A DNA stretch of 64,000 nt, from the NCBI GenBank assembly GCA_021030915.1, contig JAGEMR010000027.1, positions 124,001 through 188,000 of the forward strand, read 5' to 3'. A model generated the notes under the pieces. It was not told where the DNA came from. It was given only the letters and a program-made list of their open reading frames with translations, and searched no databases. The DNA is from Astrothelium macrocarpum. Taxonomy: Eukaryota; Ascomycota; Dothideomycetes; Trypetheliales; Trypetheliaceae. Positions 34,013 to 45,016 of this stretch are shown here, one piece after another. The stretch's first letter is position 1. The number at the start of each line of letters is the position of its first letter. A program made the translations under genes and the position numbers.

Positions 34013-37000
34013 GGGTAATATCTCTTTCGGACAGGTCGGCAGGAGCCGCAGAACGTTTTCCAATAGTGATCGATATTGTTTCAAGGATTTCAAGCTGGCC
34101 AGGCGTTACAAAACACCTCCAACGAGTTGCTCGTTGCCAAAGCAGTGAGGTCTGAGAACATCGTGATGAAAAAGATCGACATCAGGGTTTTCGGGGCGGT
34201 TTTCGCCGATGACGCCGGGCACCTCGAAAATGACATCTAACCATAAAGTAAGGTTAGGTAGGTACCTTATCATCATCATCAACCTGCTACTCACCTCCCG
34301 GCTATTCGCTCATTGGTACGGTCTGCTTTACTTGTAGTTGACGAAAATGACCTTTGTCACGTTTCTGCAAGATTCGCTGGGGCTTGATTCGGCTCTTTCA
34401 CCCGGCCTTCTCTACCGCCTCAATTGGTCGTACGTAAACAAATCTCGTCGATCAGTCTCCTCTTTTAGTTCGTCGGCAGATACACATTCGGAAGCGTTTC
34501 AGATTACCTGACTCGCATTATCAATCCTACGGCACCAGACGGTGGCACCGCTGGTTTTGACAGACGCGAGCGTTCTAACCGACTAATTGCAGCTGTTCCG
34601 GTTTGCTCGGCACTCCATTTCTTGGGGGTTACCTCTTCTTTCGGGATGTAAAAAGTCTATGTGGCTCTCTCTTGCCACGACGAAAATCTGCTCGCATTCC
34701 ACTCGAGCTTCGTATTCCAAATTCCAAATTCCAAGGTAACGAGTTGCACACATGCATGGTACGATGGCAGCATCACAGCGTGCTGCAGAATCGGAACAAC
34801 ATCCTAATTCTGCATGTTGTGGCTTACCTTTTTCCGTAGCGAGCGTCTCCACCACTGACCAGGTCTACTACGAATCCGTCTGCTGCTCCAAATTAGATCG
34901 ACCTTTATCACCGTCCGTGACCGGAACGGTCTCTGCTCTCCTGAATCGGACACAAAATCTCCGCACTGTTGCATATGCCCCATTTATGCAAGATTCATGC
35001 ATCGAACTCAATCGAATAGCCTTTGACAAACCACATAGCTATCTGTGAATGCACACCTCTTCTGACTTTACCCAAGTCCAGAGCCTCTCAGATCCCGCCA
35101 GCTGCATTCGATAAGACTTCGATCCGTGTCAATCAAAGGTTGGTTTTTGGGTTATGTACAAGGTCTTTCCCCGCCAGTCACAAGCTTACTGCGTGCGGGA
35201 AGATTGTTTGTGCCGGAAGTTACTCGGCGGTCTAAAAATCAAAGATAGGGGGAAAACCAACCCTGAATTTGGAAAGACACTGCGCGGGGACCATTCACAA
35301 TGTCAAGGATTTTGTGTGCTGTAACGAAATCAGTGGGTCAGCTCGGTGACACCGTTACTAGGGTTTGCCATATGAAATGTTGTGGGCCGTAAGCAATAAT
35401 ATTCGGCGATGCACGTGTTACGGAAAGACGCAAACCCAGTTTCGAGCAATCAGAAACTTTGGAATTATTATTTCCTTGTCCTTTTTCAAGAGTTGCGCCA
35501 TGTATTGGTCGCACTAACGCGTGCGTAATAAAATATATCGTTTATGAAAATAGGATTAGTTTTCATTGCAGCCCCTGATGCCGTTCATGTAATCGCCCAG
35601 ACTTCGCATCTCAAAAAGGCATTCCTGGAATGCACCCCATCTTCTTCCACAATCATCAGTGGTCGCTTCTGCTGGCAAAAGCCTCAAAGTGACCTTCTCA
35701 ATCTGTACAGTGGCCCCACATTCTGAGAGAGCAGGAACAGAATGGAACCCCAATTCACTGAAGTCTTCTGCAAGTCGGCCGATTCTAGAATGGCCTTATG
35801 GAGCCGAATCTACACGGACGAATGTTCTTTTGACGTACGAGGTACCGTGAAGGCGACAAGACCGAATCGGGGAGAGAGAGACGACAGACTAGGATCTGCC
35901 GTGGCCAGTTCGCAAGGCAAAAGTCGAATTAGCATGAACTTTGCCGCCAGAGTGCAGCATAATTATGTCAGAAACCATACCTATATTTCCAGCGAATGAA
36001 ACTCGTTCGAGAAAATATAAGCGCTACTATTGGCTGCAGAGTGTAACTGTGCTCCCTGGCCATGCCAAGTTGGATGACCAACAGTAATCACAACAGCACG
36101 ACGCGTGCTGGATCTCGAGTCATTATGCAGGCATAGTCCTATTCATCGACTGATTAAGATGTGCAGTTCCAACAAGCTCCCCAAAATCGAAATAACCTTT
36201 TGCAGACTGGTCAGGAAGAGGCAAAAAGCAAGGAAGATCGTAAATGGTGTCTGTACCGGCGCGCAGGGGCAGCAGATGCAGCCGGATGGACGGACGGAAC
36301 ATGCGGTGATGCGACGCGATAATTCTTTGGGCAGCAGGGCTGAAACCTGGAGCTCTCTTCCAATGCCCCACAATCTCCACCATATCTGTCCCTGTGAGAA
36401 CCTTGGGCATTGGCGAGCTCACGCAAAAAAGGCCCCCGAATCTTGCCTTCAAAGGGCATCATTGCGCAACGCGGTGAGATAGAGCGCTTACTCGTGCATT
36501 TGCTCCATCGCGATCAGCGAGGATCCCCCTCGTTGGAAGACATTTTGTCCAGGGCGTGGGATGATGGCATACCAGGCCGCTTCGCTTGGCGGATCCTTTG
36601 CACGGCCGGTCGCGTGCCTGAACGTGGATCAGCACAGGCCTGAGCTGCCAGGCACCCTAGAAATCCCAACCTCTCTGCTTGGATCAACGATCGCGACGAG
36701 GATATGGGTGAAGGGACGGCCAGGTTCAAGGACAGGGGCTCCAGCATGCAGTGTACCTGGGCCGGCAATATTTGAGATTTCAGCGTGCGTCGCCCTCACA
36801 GTTCTTCCCGACGCTGCATTCACATTGTGAGCAGTCGGCCAATGTGAATTGACCGTGAGGCTCTCCGAAACACCATTTAGGCTTTTTTACGATCACTCTG
36901 ACGCCAGAAGAAGGCTCGGGAAACCCGTGATGACAGGGCAGGGCAGGGCCGAGCCAGGCCTGTGGCTTCTTGTCCGGCCAGGCTGAGCACGGCCGAACCG

Positions 37001-38014
37001 TTTTCTTGGGCCCTGTGCCGTGAAGCCTGTCAGGAACCGGCCGTGCTGGGGGCGTCGCTAGTGAAAAAGGCAGCGTGCAGATTGGACAATTCGTTGTGGA
37101 TTGCACGCGAGCCTGTCACGCTGAGCGTGCCCAAGCCGTACCATGGATGCGCTTCCTTCACAACGCTCTTCCTCGTTCCTTCAATGAAGAGGCATTGCCG
37201 AGACCAGCGTCCTGTCCTCCGCGCGCGTTACCTCACTCTCAGTGGCGATCGTTACGCCAAGCAGTAACACAGATGGCTTCCGCCATGCTTCTGCGCTACC
37301 TCGACCCCTTCGACGTGCATCAATTCTTCCCGCTTGGACCCTGTAGTCGTGACCCGCTCCCTGCAGTTATGAAAGGCCTTTTCGCGTTCAGAGGCTTGCT
37401 GCTCGAGCCTAGGAAGCTGCGCTGGGTACCGCATGTCCGTCAATCCCTGCTATAACCACCGCGACTCTCACTCACCGCGAGGCGCTAAACACAAGAAAAG
37501 GTCGACCATTCCCTTCAATTGGGTTCGCATCTGCCATTTTCTCCTGTATCTGTTGTTGTCATCAATCTGCGTCACTTGCTTATCCTGCATCGTAGAACAA
37601 CACTCTGCCTGTACCGGTGAGTGGCTTCCTTGTTGCCATTATATTTGTCTTTCCATGGCGGCATATAAAATATATTTTTAATTGAGACCACTGCCAGCTC
37701 AAATAGTGCTGAACTTTAGTCCAATTGACGTTGTTTGACATAAGATTGTGGATGCCTTGCTGACATATATCCAACCATTTTGACAGAGCTCCCAACGCAT
37801 TACGTGACAGGTGCCTCGAATTATTCCGAGGCGTCAGAAGCATAAAGCCCCCAAGGACGAGCATCAGGGCTTTTATTCATGGAAATCTCGGTGTCACAAT
37901 CGTGAATCGGAAGTTCTAGACGTGACCGTTGCCATTTATGCCTTTGATCCTGGTCCGAGTTTCAGATATATTGGTCGTAGGATCAACACGAACAGCTTAA
38001 GCGATCCACAAAAC
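34013..38014. other. 4-kb gene-poor region with a GC-rich island
   Basis: No ORF here reads like a conserved protein. The part from about 36.2 to 37.45 kb is visibly richer in G and C, with many GGCC/AGGCCT words, than its flanks. The last few hundred bases must hold the promoter and 5' UTR of the CRIB gene. Non-coding transcripts or a decayed insertion are possible but not shown. Confidence 0.45.
36986..37047. repeat. 10-bp inverted repeat within the GC-rich island
   Basis: AGCACGGCCG at 36986-36995 and its exact reverse complement at 37038-37047 could form a hairpin with a 42-nt loop. No function is evident. Confidence 0.6.
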
Positions 38015-40700
38015 ATGCCCTTCCTGAACAAAGGTTCATCTTCTACCTCCTCATCCCCGCAATTATCAAGGAAACCGTCAGTGGCCTCGGCATATCAGGA
38101 AAACCCTCAAACAGATAATGGCATTTGTCCAGAATCACCCTGGTTCATGGCACACGACCATCCTGTAATACAAGACAGTTCACCCCATTCCCCAGATTTG
38201 CCCAACGGGTTCGGATTTCGGTTCCGTTCTCGAAGCAATACAAAAGATTCAATGGGTTCAATGCTCCCTCCACCACCGGTCACATTGCCATCGGAATCGG
38301 ATGTAACCAACCAGTATGCTTCGGACTTGGACAATCGTTCAAGTCGATCCAGGCCGATGTTCCCACGAAACCGCAAGACTAAGCGTCACAGCTCGAAGCT
38401 GAGCTTCGGGTCTGTTCTTGATGGGATGGGCGAACTGATCCAAGTACGAACCACGTCGTCAAAGGGGTCTTCAACACGTCACTCGCCTATTTACGATGGC
38501 AAAACTTCCGAAAATACATCTCCCTGTGGTAAGCCTTCAGACTCCTATAGCCTAATATCATTTGATGATAATCTCTGGTGTCATGCTGACTCATTTCTTA
38601 GAGAGCATACGGAAAGAATTCATTTCTGCTCCGTTCAACTTTCAACATTTGACACATACTCGCCCCCAACATTTGCCTGGTCTAGAACAGGCAAGTGAGC
38701 AGGAGCTGGCAAACGAGTTTCGCTCCGTCAGAGCTTCTCAGGCGCCGCGGCGAGAGTTGTTTGGGATCAAAGCAGAGGACATCCGCTCCCCACTACCCTC
38801 AGCACCTCCTGCTCCTTCGCGTTTTCCATCACAAGTCCTCGACTCTCCTGACATGTTTGATGTTCCTTTGCTCTCTGCACCATTAACCTCTTCACGGGCA
38901 GCGTCGGCGTTAGAGCAGCACCGTCCACATGAACCTCGAACCATCAAAAAGGCTCGATCTGTGGAGAGCTTTTCACAACCTTTTGTGAAGCCACGCTCTC
39001 CTAAATCCGCAACCGCCCATCAGAGCACATTTTCTCCACTCAATCCTCCTCCAAGGACATCCTCAAGACAAGCTCAGACTAAATCCCATGGGTCGCCCCG
39101 TCTTATTGTAGAATCACCAACTGCACCGTCCTTTAGCCCCGCTAAACGCAACGACGCCGCTGGCACGTTAAACAATACTATCACGACGGGACAAGGGGTC
39201 GAAAATGTCGATGAGAATTGGCCCATCAACGCTTCAGCAGTCTCAACTCTCGAGGAATGTTCGCGACAAAACAGCGCCACAGCTACCCCAGGTTACAATA
39301 CTGATCTTGAAGACGTGCCTGAAGAAGTCGAGGGCTATTTCCAGCATCGCGTATCTGGGCGACCAAGGGTCGGATCACGCTCCAGCTCTTTGCGTCGTTC
39401 GCGCTCCTTCCCAGTAGTGTCACCATTCCCCAGACCGAACTCAAGGGAATCCAACAAGACAAACTCACCACCTTCAAAGGACGTCTCTGAACGAGATGAA
39501 ACTTCTGCCTCGCCATCTCATTCATCGCGTAGCTCAAGATCGATGCTCAAAGTCCGATACAACGATCCTTTTGCAGTCGTTAGCGAATCAATTGAGGGCT
39601 CGTGGGAAGATGTCATTGACTATTGTTACGAACATGCTGCCGAGGCCGACTGTGACTTTGATTGGGATCGTGCTTCTACTATTGACGCAGCTGAAGTGGA
39701 CGACGGCTTGTGGATGCCGAAGCGTACCGTATCTATCAGAAGAAGGCTATCAGATAGAAAGTCTGTGGGCGTCATGGTGACATCCTCAAAGACGCCACCT
39801 CGCCCCTCAATAAATCCAGATCGTCCTCAGATCGTTGTACCCGACGTTACAATGGTTCCCGATCTAGCATCAAAGTCTGCAACTTCTCTCGGTACCTCCA
39901 GCACCGTCCCCACACCGTCCGATAATCATGTCATCTCTGGATCGTTCCAAGCCGAGTCGCCCTATGGAGAGTCCACTGGACTCAATGAGGAACGCCTCAT
40001 CCCCACCCCCACACCTTTACCTCCCAAACCGCATCTCTACGAAGAAGGCCTCATCGACGACCTCCACTCCGACCCAGACTCTGGCATTTACCGTCCTCGC
40101 GCCAGCGACCTCGACAACCGCTACAGCGGCCCCGAATCCCTGCGCAGCCATCTCAGCAAATGCAGCTCCGAAGAGAGCTTTGCCCGACCCGCCCTCACGA
40201 CTACAACCTCCCTCAACAAACGCATCTCGTCCAGCTCCGCCGGCAGCCTTCCCGACCTCGTCTACAGCCGCCGCTCTGCCACTCGCCCGTCTAACGGTCC
40301 CATCGCCGAGCAAGACCAGCAGACCACTCCCCCTTCGACCCGGGATGCCAACCCACCGCGGCCCGTCACAATGGCGCAGCAGACCCCGACGCGTGGCCGC
40401 AGCACCACCGACGCGACGGGCAGCCCGCGACGGCTGTCGCAGAGCATGGCGCCGACGGCGCGGGAGCCGGACGCGACTACGCGGAGGCGCAGGCGCGCGT
40501 CCAGTGCTGCGCGCATGGGCGCGGTGATGCCGTCGGTGCTGAGCGAGAAGGACAAGGTCCAGGTGGAAGTCCAGGTCCAGCCGATGGATGAAGGGACGCG
40601 GGACCTGCTCCAGATTGGTCGGCCGAGACGGGCGGGTAGCGGAACGTTGAGTCTGTTTCCGTCTACGCGGACTGGGAGGGCGAATGCGGCTGTGTTTTGA
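38015..40700 (+). CDS. CRIB-motif protein, putative Cdc42/Rac effector
   Basis: Exons 38015-38528 and 38602-40700, with a 73-nt intron (GTAAGC...TTAG), give 870 aa. The start MPFLNKGSSSTSSSPQL lies inside a longer ORF opened at 37811. The intron join creates ESIRKEFISAPFNFQHLTHT, a good CRIB motif (ISxP...F.H..H) at residues 179-190. Everything else is Ser/Pro/Arg-rich and probably disordered, with only a short ordered acidic/aromatic block (SWEDVIDYCYEHAAEADCDF) near residue 500. The CRIB suggests binding to GTP-bound Cdc42 or Rac in polarity or hyphal growth, like yeast Gic proteins or fungal PAK partners, but there is no kinase domain. The 3' 700 bp are GC-rich. Confidence 0.8.
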
Positions 40701-41711
40701 CATCACCCTTTGGCTGTGGCTGAGGGGCTTTGATGGTGCTGCCTTTGTTGGAGTTTGTGGGACTTGTTTCTTTCGATTTCACTACCTCGGTCATTTGCTT
40801 TTTCTTTTCCTTTGTTCACAATGCATAGAGAAATCTGGGAGGAGCGGTGCCAAGAGCACCGTGTATCAATATTGTCTTATTTTTATCCATGACTGATTAT
40901 GCTTTTATGTGAGCTACGGTCGAATTTCTTTTGTACTAAGGCAGGACTTGGAGTGTCTCTTTCTGGAAAAGGGAAATGGTTTCTGCATTGGGTCATTTGG
41001 GATCACAATGGATTTGGTTGGGAATAAAAGAATGGACGGCTTGGTCGGCCTCAAGCCCAGGTTATGTATACCCAAGGGAAATCGGTGGATAGTCTGCGTT
41101 TGATTTACTAAAATATTATCCAAGTTCCATTTGCATTTCTCCTAGCGAGCGTTTCAGATCACCGAGTCGTGATGTACATTTCGATTTTACGCGACTGGCA
41201 GTATCACTTAAGAAATGTCATGCCCCGCAAGAGGGATATCTCACAAAATCCATATCGAGAGGAACTCCGAGAATACCATATTAATTATCAGAAATGCTTA
41301 GAATTATCACCCAAAATCACACCAATTACTATTATTTGGGTTTCTTCCTGATATATATTCGGCAAATTCGAAGGTTATTTGGTACTACAACCCTTGTTTG
41401 TAGTAAGCATTCAAGCTGTCCTGATCATAGCATACGTGATCGACGTTTCACACTGCTCGCTCTGTTTCTCATTATTCTGACGACTCACAACATACAACAT
41501 GTCTAGCCTGAGAGAGGTTAGGATATCATGTGGTCGCGCGGTGTTTGAAGTCTCACCTCTTATTCGTAGAGTGATGTCCAAAAGGTGGTGACTCGGTGAC
41601 GGAAATGCTTAAAAGCCAAATTTTCCATCATTCCATTACCTCTCGTACATCTCTAGAGTCGTCATATTCGTACATAATTTTGCCAAGCGCAACGAAATTA
41701 ACAGTGGCATC
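40701..41711. other. Intergenic region between the CRIB gene and the 2EXR gene
   Basis: No coding sequence is recognised. The short upstream 200 bp serves the 2EXR-type gene. Confidence 0.5.
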
Positions 41712-42422
41712 ATGGCAGTCAACCGGTAAGTGGATTCCAGCATGATTCGTGCTTCAAGATAGACTAAAAGCGTTCCCAGGTCAGAGTCATCGAAAATCTG
41801 CTCGCCAAAACCAAGCCCATTCCCGTTGATGAGGCTCCCTCCAGAGATACGTAACCGTATCTACCTCCTCTCCCTCTACAATCCCACTCTCAGTTCGGCT
41901 TCATGCGTACTGCAGTTCATAAATCCCACGGACTGCATGATCGCATCATTCAGCAAGCAGTTGACGTCACAGCCTTCACTCACCAAAGTGTCTCGTCAAG
42001 TACGATGTGAGGCGCTTCCAATCTTCTATGGCCAAAATATATTCCACTTCTTCATAAGATCCGCTTGGGGGTCTTTTCGTGGTAATTCAAGAGAAGAGAT
42101 TGACCAGCTCTGTCAAATCGACCGGGCAAATTTAAAAGTGATTCGACACATACACCTATATAGTCGTTTTCGATTCCCTCATCGCCTCCCCGACGGACAC
42201 GCGTGCAAGATGCTTGGTCGGGTCTGCAAAATGTTGTTGCTCGAGCTAGGCATGACGCCGGACCTGCTAGATAAGGACACATGGGTTGAAAGAGAGGTTG
42301 ATAGCTGCCCTGAAAATACGTGTCCTCCGTGTGCGAAGAGCGGCAACTGGCAAATGAAGTGTATTCGGCGGCAGTCAGAGCTTGAGCAAGGTTCTTTGGC
42401 TGAAGTCTCTTGGCTCAAGTAG
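41712..42422 (+). CDS. 2EXR/F-box-like fungal protein, copy 1
   Basis: Exon 1 (41712-41725) encodes only MAVN plus two bases. An intron (GTAAGT...CCAG) joins it to 41780-42422, giving 218 aa. The hallmark MRLPPEIRNRIYLLSLYNP is followed by LTKVSRQVRCEALPIFYGQN, the usual second conserved block. A Cys pair (ENTCPPCAKS) sits near the C-terminus. These proteins are abundant in filamentous fungi, and their role is unknown. The N-terminal helix resembles an F-box but is usually classed apart. The layout matches the copy at 43379. Confidence 0.8.
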
Positions 42423-42843
42423 CCAGGGGAAGTAGGATCCAGGATGATTCAAGAGTCCACGGCAAGTTGGCGTCACTATGAAATGAGTACAATACCCAGT
42501 CTCGAACCAACACCAAATCATGAGCTTAGATTGCTTTGGAACAGAGATAGTTCTACCTCCACATACATTTCTGGTGCGAGTAAGTAAGCTTCCAGACGAC
42601 TTTTTAAGGTAACATCAACCTAAGAACCGCGTGATATGACCGTTGTAGCTTGTCACAAAGAAGTATCGGATATCCCCAAACAGACAGCTCAATCCATTTT
42701 TTGTCCTGTTCAGTAGCTCTCATTGGCTGAAAGCTATCGACCTGGGATTTGAAGAGGTACTTCTCATGACCTTTTTCACAAAGGCATTCGCGATCAAAAG
42801 AGATAGAGAATATGTTTTCTCATTTTATACTTATGAAAGCATT

Positions 42844-43137
42844 GAGCGTTTTCGTTATCCCATAAGTTTGTTGTGGTTTTATCACTACGATGATAGCGAG
42901 TGCTTTCGCTACCCTACAAATTTGCTGTGGGTTACAACCACGACGTCGTCACTGTGGAAAGGTACCGGATATAGTGCCGCTATTAAGTTTAAATTAACCT
43001 TGTGGGCTAGATAGAAAACTAATAAGTTACCTCGCCTTACAACTACGTTGCCACTAAGGAAAGGTACCGAGTATAATGCCAATGTTGAGTTCAAACAAGC
43101 TTTGTTGACCAAATAGAACGCTCATGAGTCACCTCGC
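42844..43137. repeat. Degenerate direct repeats between the 2EXR paralogues
   Basis: A unit of about 54 bp (42844-42897) recurs at 42898-42950 (GAGCGTTTTCGTTATCCC versus GAGTGCTTTCGCTACCCT). A longer unit at 42931-43035 recurs at 43036-43137: both contain GGAAAGGTACCG and both end with (G/T)AGTTACCTCGC or (G/T)AGTCACCTCGC. The copies differ mostly by substitutions. Confidence 0.75.
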
Positions 43138-43378
43138 ACATTGTGACGCGCGATTGCACGAGGAGAACAAATATCACGGATACTCACACCACGCATCTCC
43201 CATAAACGCTGCTCACTCGCTTTGTTGCACCACTTAGAATTTCGAGCACTCTGGCTTTGCGAATCTACAACTAAAGAATCCACGACGACACGGCAAAAAT
43301 CCTCAAAAAGCTTTTATATTGTTCCATCAACTTCGCTGGGATCCTCACCCGCTGAACACAATCCAATCTCATACCAGG

Positions 43379-44074
43379 ATGTCAAATCTATCCCGGTCTG
43401 ATCATGATACTTCAAAATCAGAGACCGATGTTGGCTTCAGCGAAGATTCCATTGCATCGTTCCCTTTGATGAAGCTACCGCCAGAAATCCGCATTGTAGT
43501 CTATCGGTTCGCACTCACCCGAATGGATCCCATTGAAGCACAACTCCTTCGCTTGAGTCTGGCTCCTCAGTGCCGTAAATCTGGGAGCTGTAACTGGGAC
43601 ATTTGCACCCCCTGCCAAATGATACAACCAGCTCTGACCCGTGTTTGTCGATTAATACGACAAGAAGCGCTCCCCATCTATTATGGTGAGAACCGCGTCA
43701 TACACGACTTGTCTAGCTCACCTCGGGGAAGCATAATGGTGTCGCCCCTCATTCGCTGGTGCCATGGCGTCGGTGAAGCAAATTTCAAGATGGTCCGATA
43801 TGTGCACATTTGTGGCTTTTCCTGGTATACGGAACTAGACGGATTTAAGAATCGGGTAACGTTATACAAGAAATATCCGAAAGTTCTTCGCAATCTGCGG
43901 GGAGATACGGATTTGTGGGTCGCGCTGCCAGATAGCGCTATAGAACGGCTGTGCGAGTCAGTGTGCGAGAAATGTAGCAAGAGCAGGGATCCTGTGTACA
44001 ATACCCGGGCCTTCCAAGAGGCAAGAAGATTTTGCAGAGGGATCAAAGCATTAGAGCCCGAGGAAGAAGGATAA
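43379..44074 (+). CDS. 2EXR/F-box-like fungal protein, copy 2
   Basis: A single exon from ATG 43379 (MSNLSRSDHDTSKSE) encodes 231 aa. MKLPPEIRIVVYRFALTR and LTRVCRLIRQEALPIYYGEN match the same two blocks as the first copy, and ESVCEKCSKS matches its C-terminal Cys pair. A Cys-rich insert (CRKSGSCNWDICTPCQM) precedes the second block and is absent from the first copy. The two are clearly tandem paralogues that have diverged a great deal. Function is unknown. Confidence 0.82.
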   Translation: MSNLSRSDHDTSKSETDVGFSEDSIASFPLMKLPPEIRIVVYRFALTRMDPIEAQLLRLSLAPQCRKSGSCNWDICTPCQMIQPALTRVCRLIRQEALPIYYGENRVIHDLSSSPRGSIMVSPLIRWCHGVGEANFKMVRYVHICGFSWYTELDGFKNRVTLYKKYPKVLRNLRGDTDLWVALPDSAIERLCESVCEKCSKSRDPVYNTRAFQEARRFCRGIKALEPEEEG

Positions 44075-44345
44075 ACTTGGGGATCGCCCTGCACATCTAA
44101 AGGATCCTCAGGAGCGTCTTCAGTCACACTTTTAGAAAGCAAGAGAAATGGAGATGTGCAGTTGAGAAAGAATATCAATTATTGTCATGATGCCTGCCAG
44201 TGACCAGAACGATTGAAGTAATCTTAATGACAGGAAATTCAATGCGTTCTATGCATATCCACTAGAAAATGACACCTAACAATACCTCGTAACAAAAGTG
44301 GAACCTGCTCCTTCTCAAGTGAAACACGTCAAGCCCTCAAGACGT

Positions 44346-45016
44346 TCAAGCCGAAGTAGTATTGTAAGCCACATAGACTAAATTATCGAGCACCGTTGTA
44401 ACGAAGGCCCCAGCAGTAGCAACAGTCGTAAACTCGACACGCTTCGCCTTCCCAAGCCCTGTCACGTGAAACTGCTTATAGGAGGAACTGACTTCTTTCC
44501 CTGCCGTAGAGGTAAAAGTCTGATTTGCCACAAGCTTGTCGCTCCCGTCATAACCCGATACTGTGATATCACATGGTGCAGGAATTCCGATGTCAGTGAG
44601 AAGATCGAAGACCGCACATGCAGCGAAAAAGGATTGGAGCTGGAAGCAGCCGGTCGTTGAGGCAATACTGTGCGGCGACCTTTGCATACTGAGACCTCCA
44701 TACATGGCAAAATTGGGGGGAGAGGGAGGGCTATCTCCCAGACCGGAAGTTTTGTAGCCGATGTTGGTGTATTGAAGAAGGCCATAAGTGGTTAATGGGG
44801 TGACCAAGTTAGCCTGAGGGAGGTTTTCGTACTGTGAAGGGTCATTGATAAGCAGTATCTAATGGGTAAACGCGCGATGCTCACAGTAGCATTTCCCTGT
44901 GTCCCCTTTTCAGAACGTGTCCAGACCCCAGAGTGGACTGGACTGGGCGATGCTGCGATGAACGAGTTTAGCAGTAAAATTGGATAAAGGATTAGGGCGC
45001 GTCCGATCGGAGCCAT
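44346..45016 (-). CDS. Small secreted protein of unknown function
   Basis: Exons 45016-44885 and 44831-44346, with a 53-nt intron (GTGAGC...CACAG), give 205 aa. A signal peptide (MAPIGRALILYPILLLNSFI) leads to a mature part with LTTYGLLQYTNIGYKTSG, then two Cys pairs (GCFQLQSFFAACAVF and PAPCDITVSG), and a run of beta-like strands with Ser/Thr. Two sequons (NAT, NQT) and a third near the C-terminus (NTTS) suggest glycosylation. The pattern recalls secreted carbohydrate-binding-like beta-sandwich proteins of filamentous fungi. It could be an effector or cell-wall protein. I do not recognise a named family. Confidence 0.7.
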
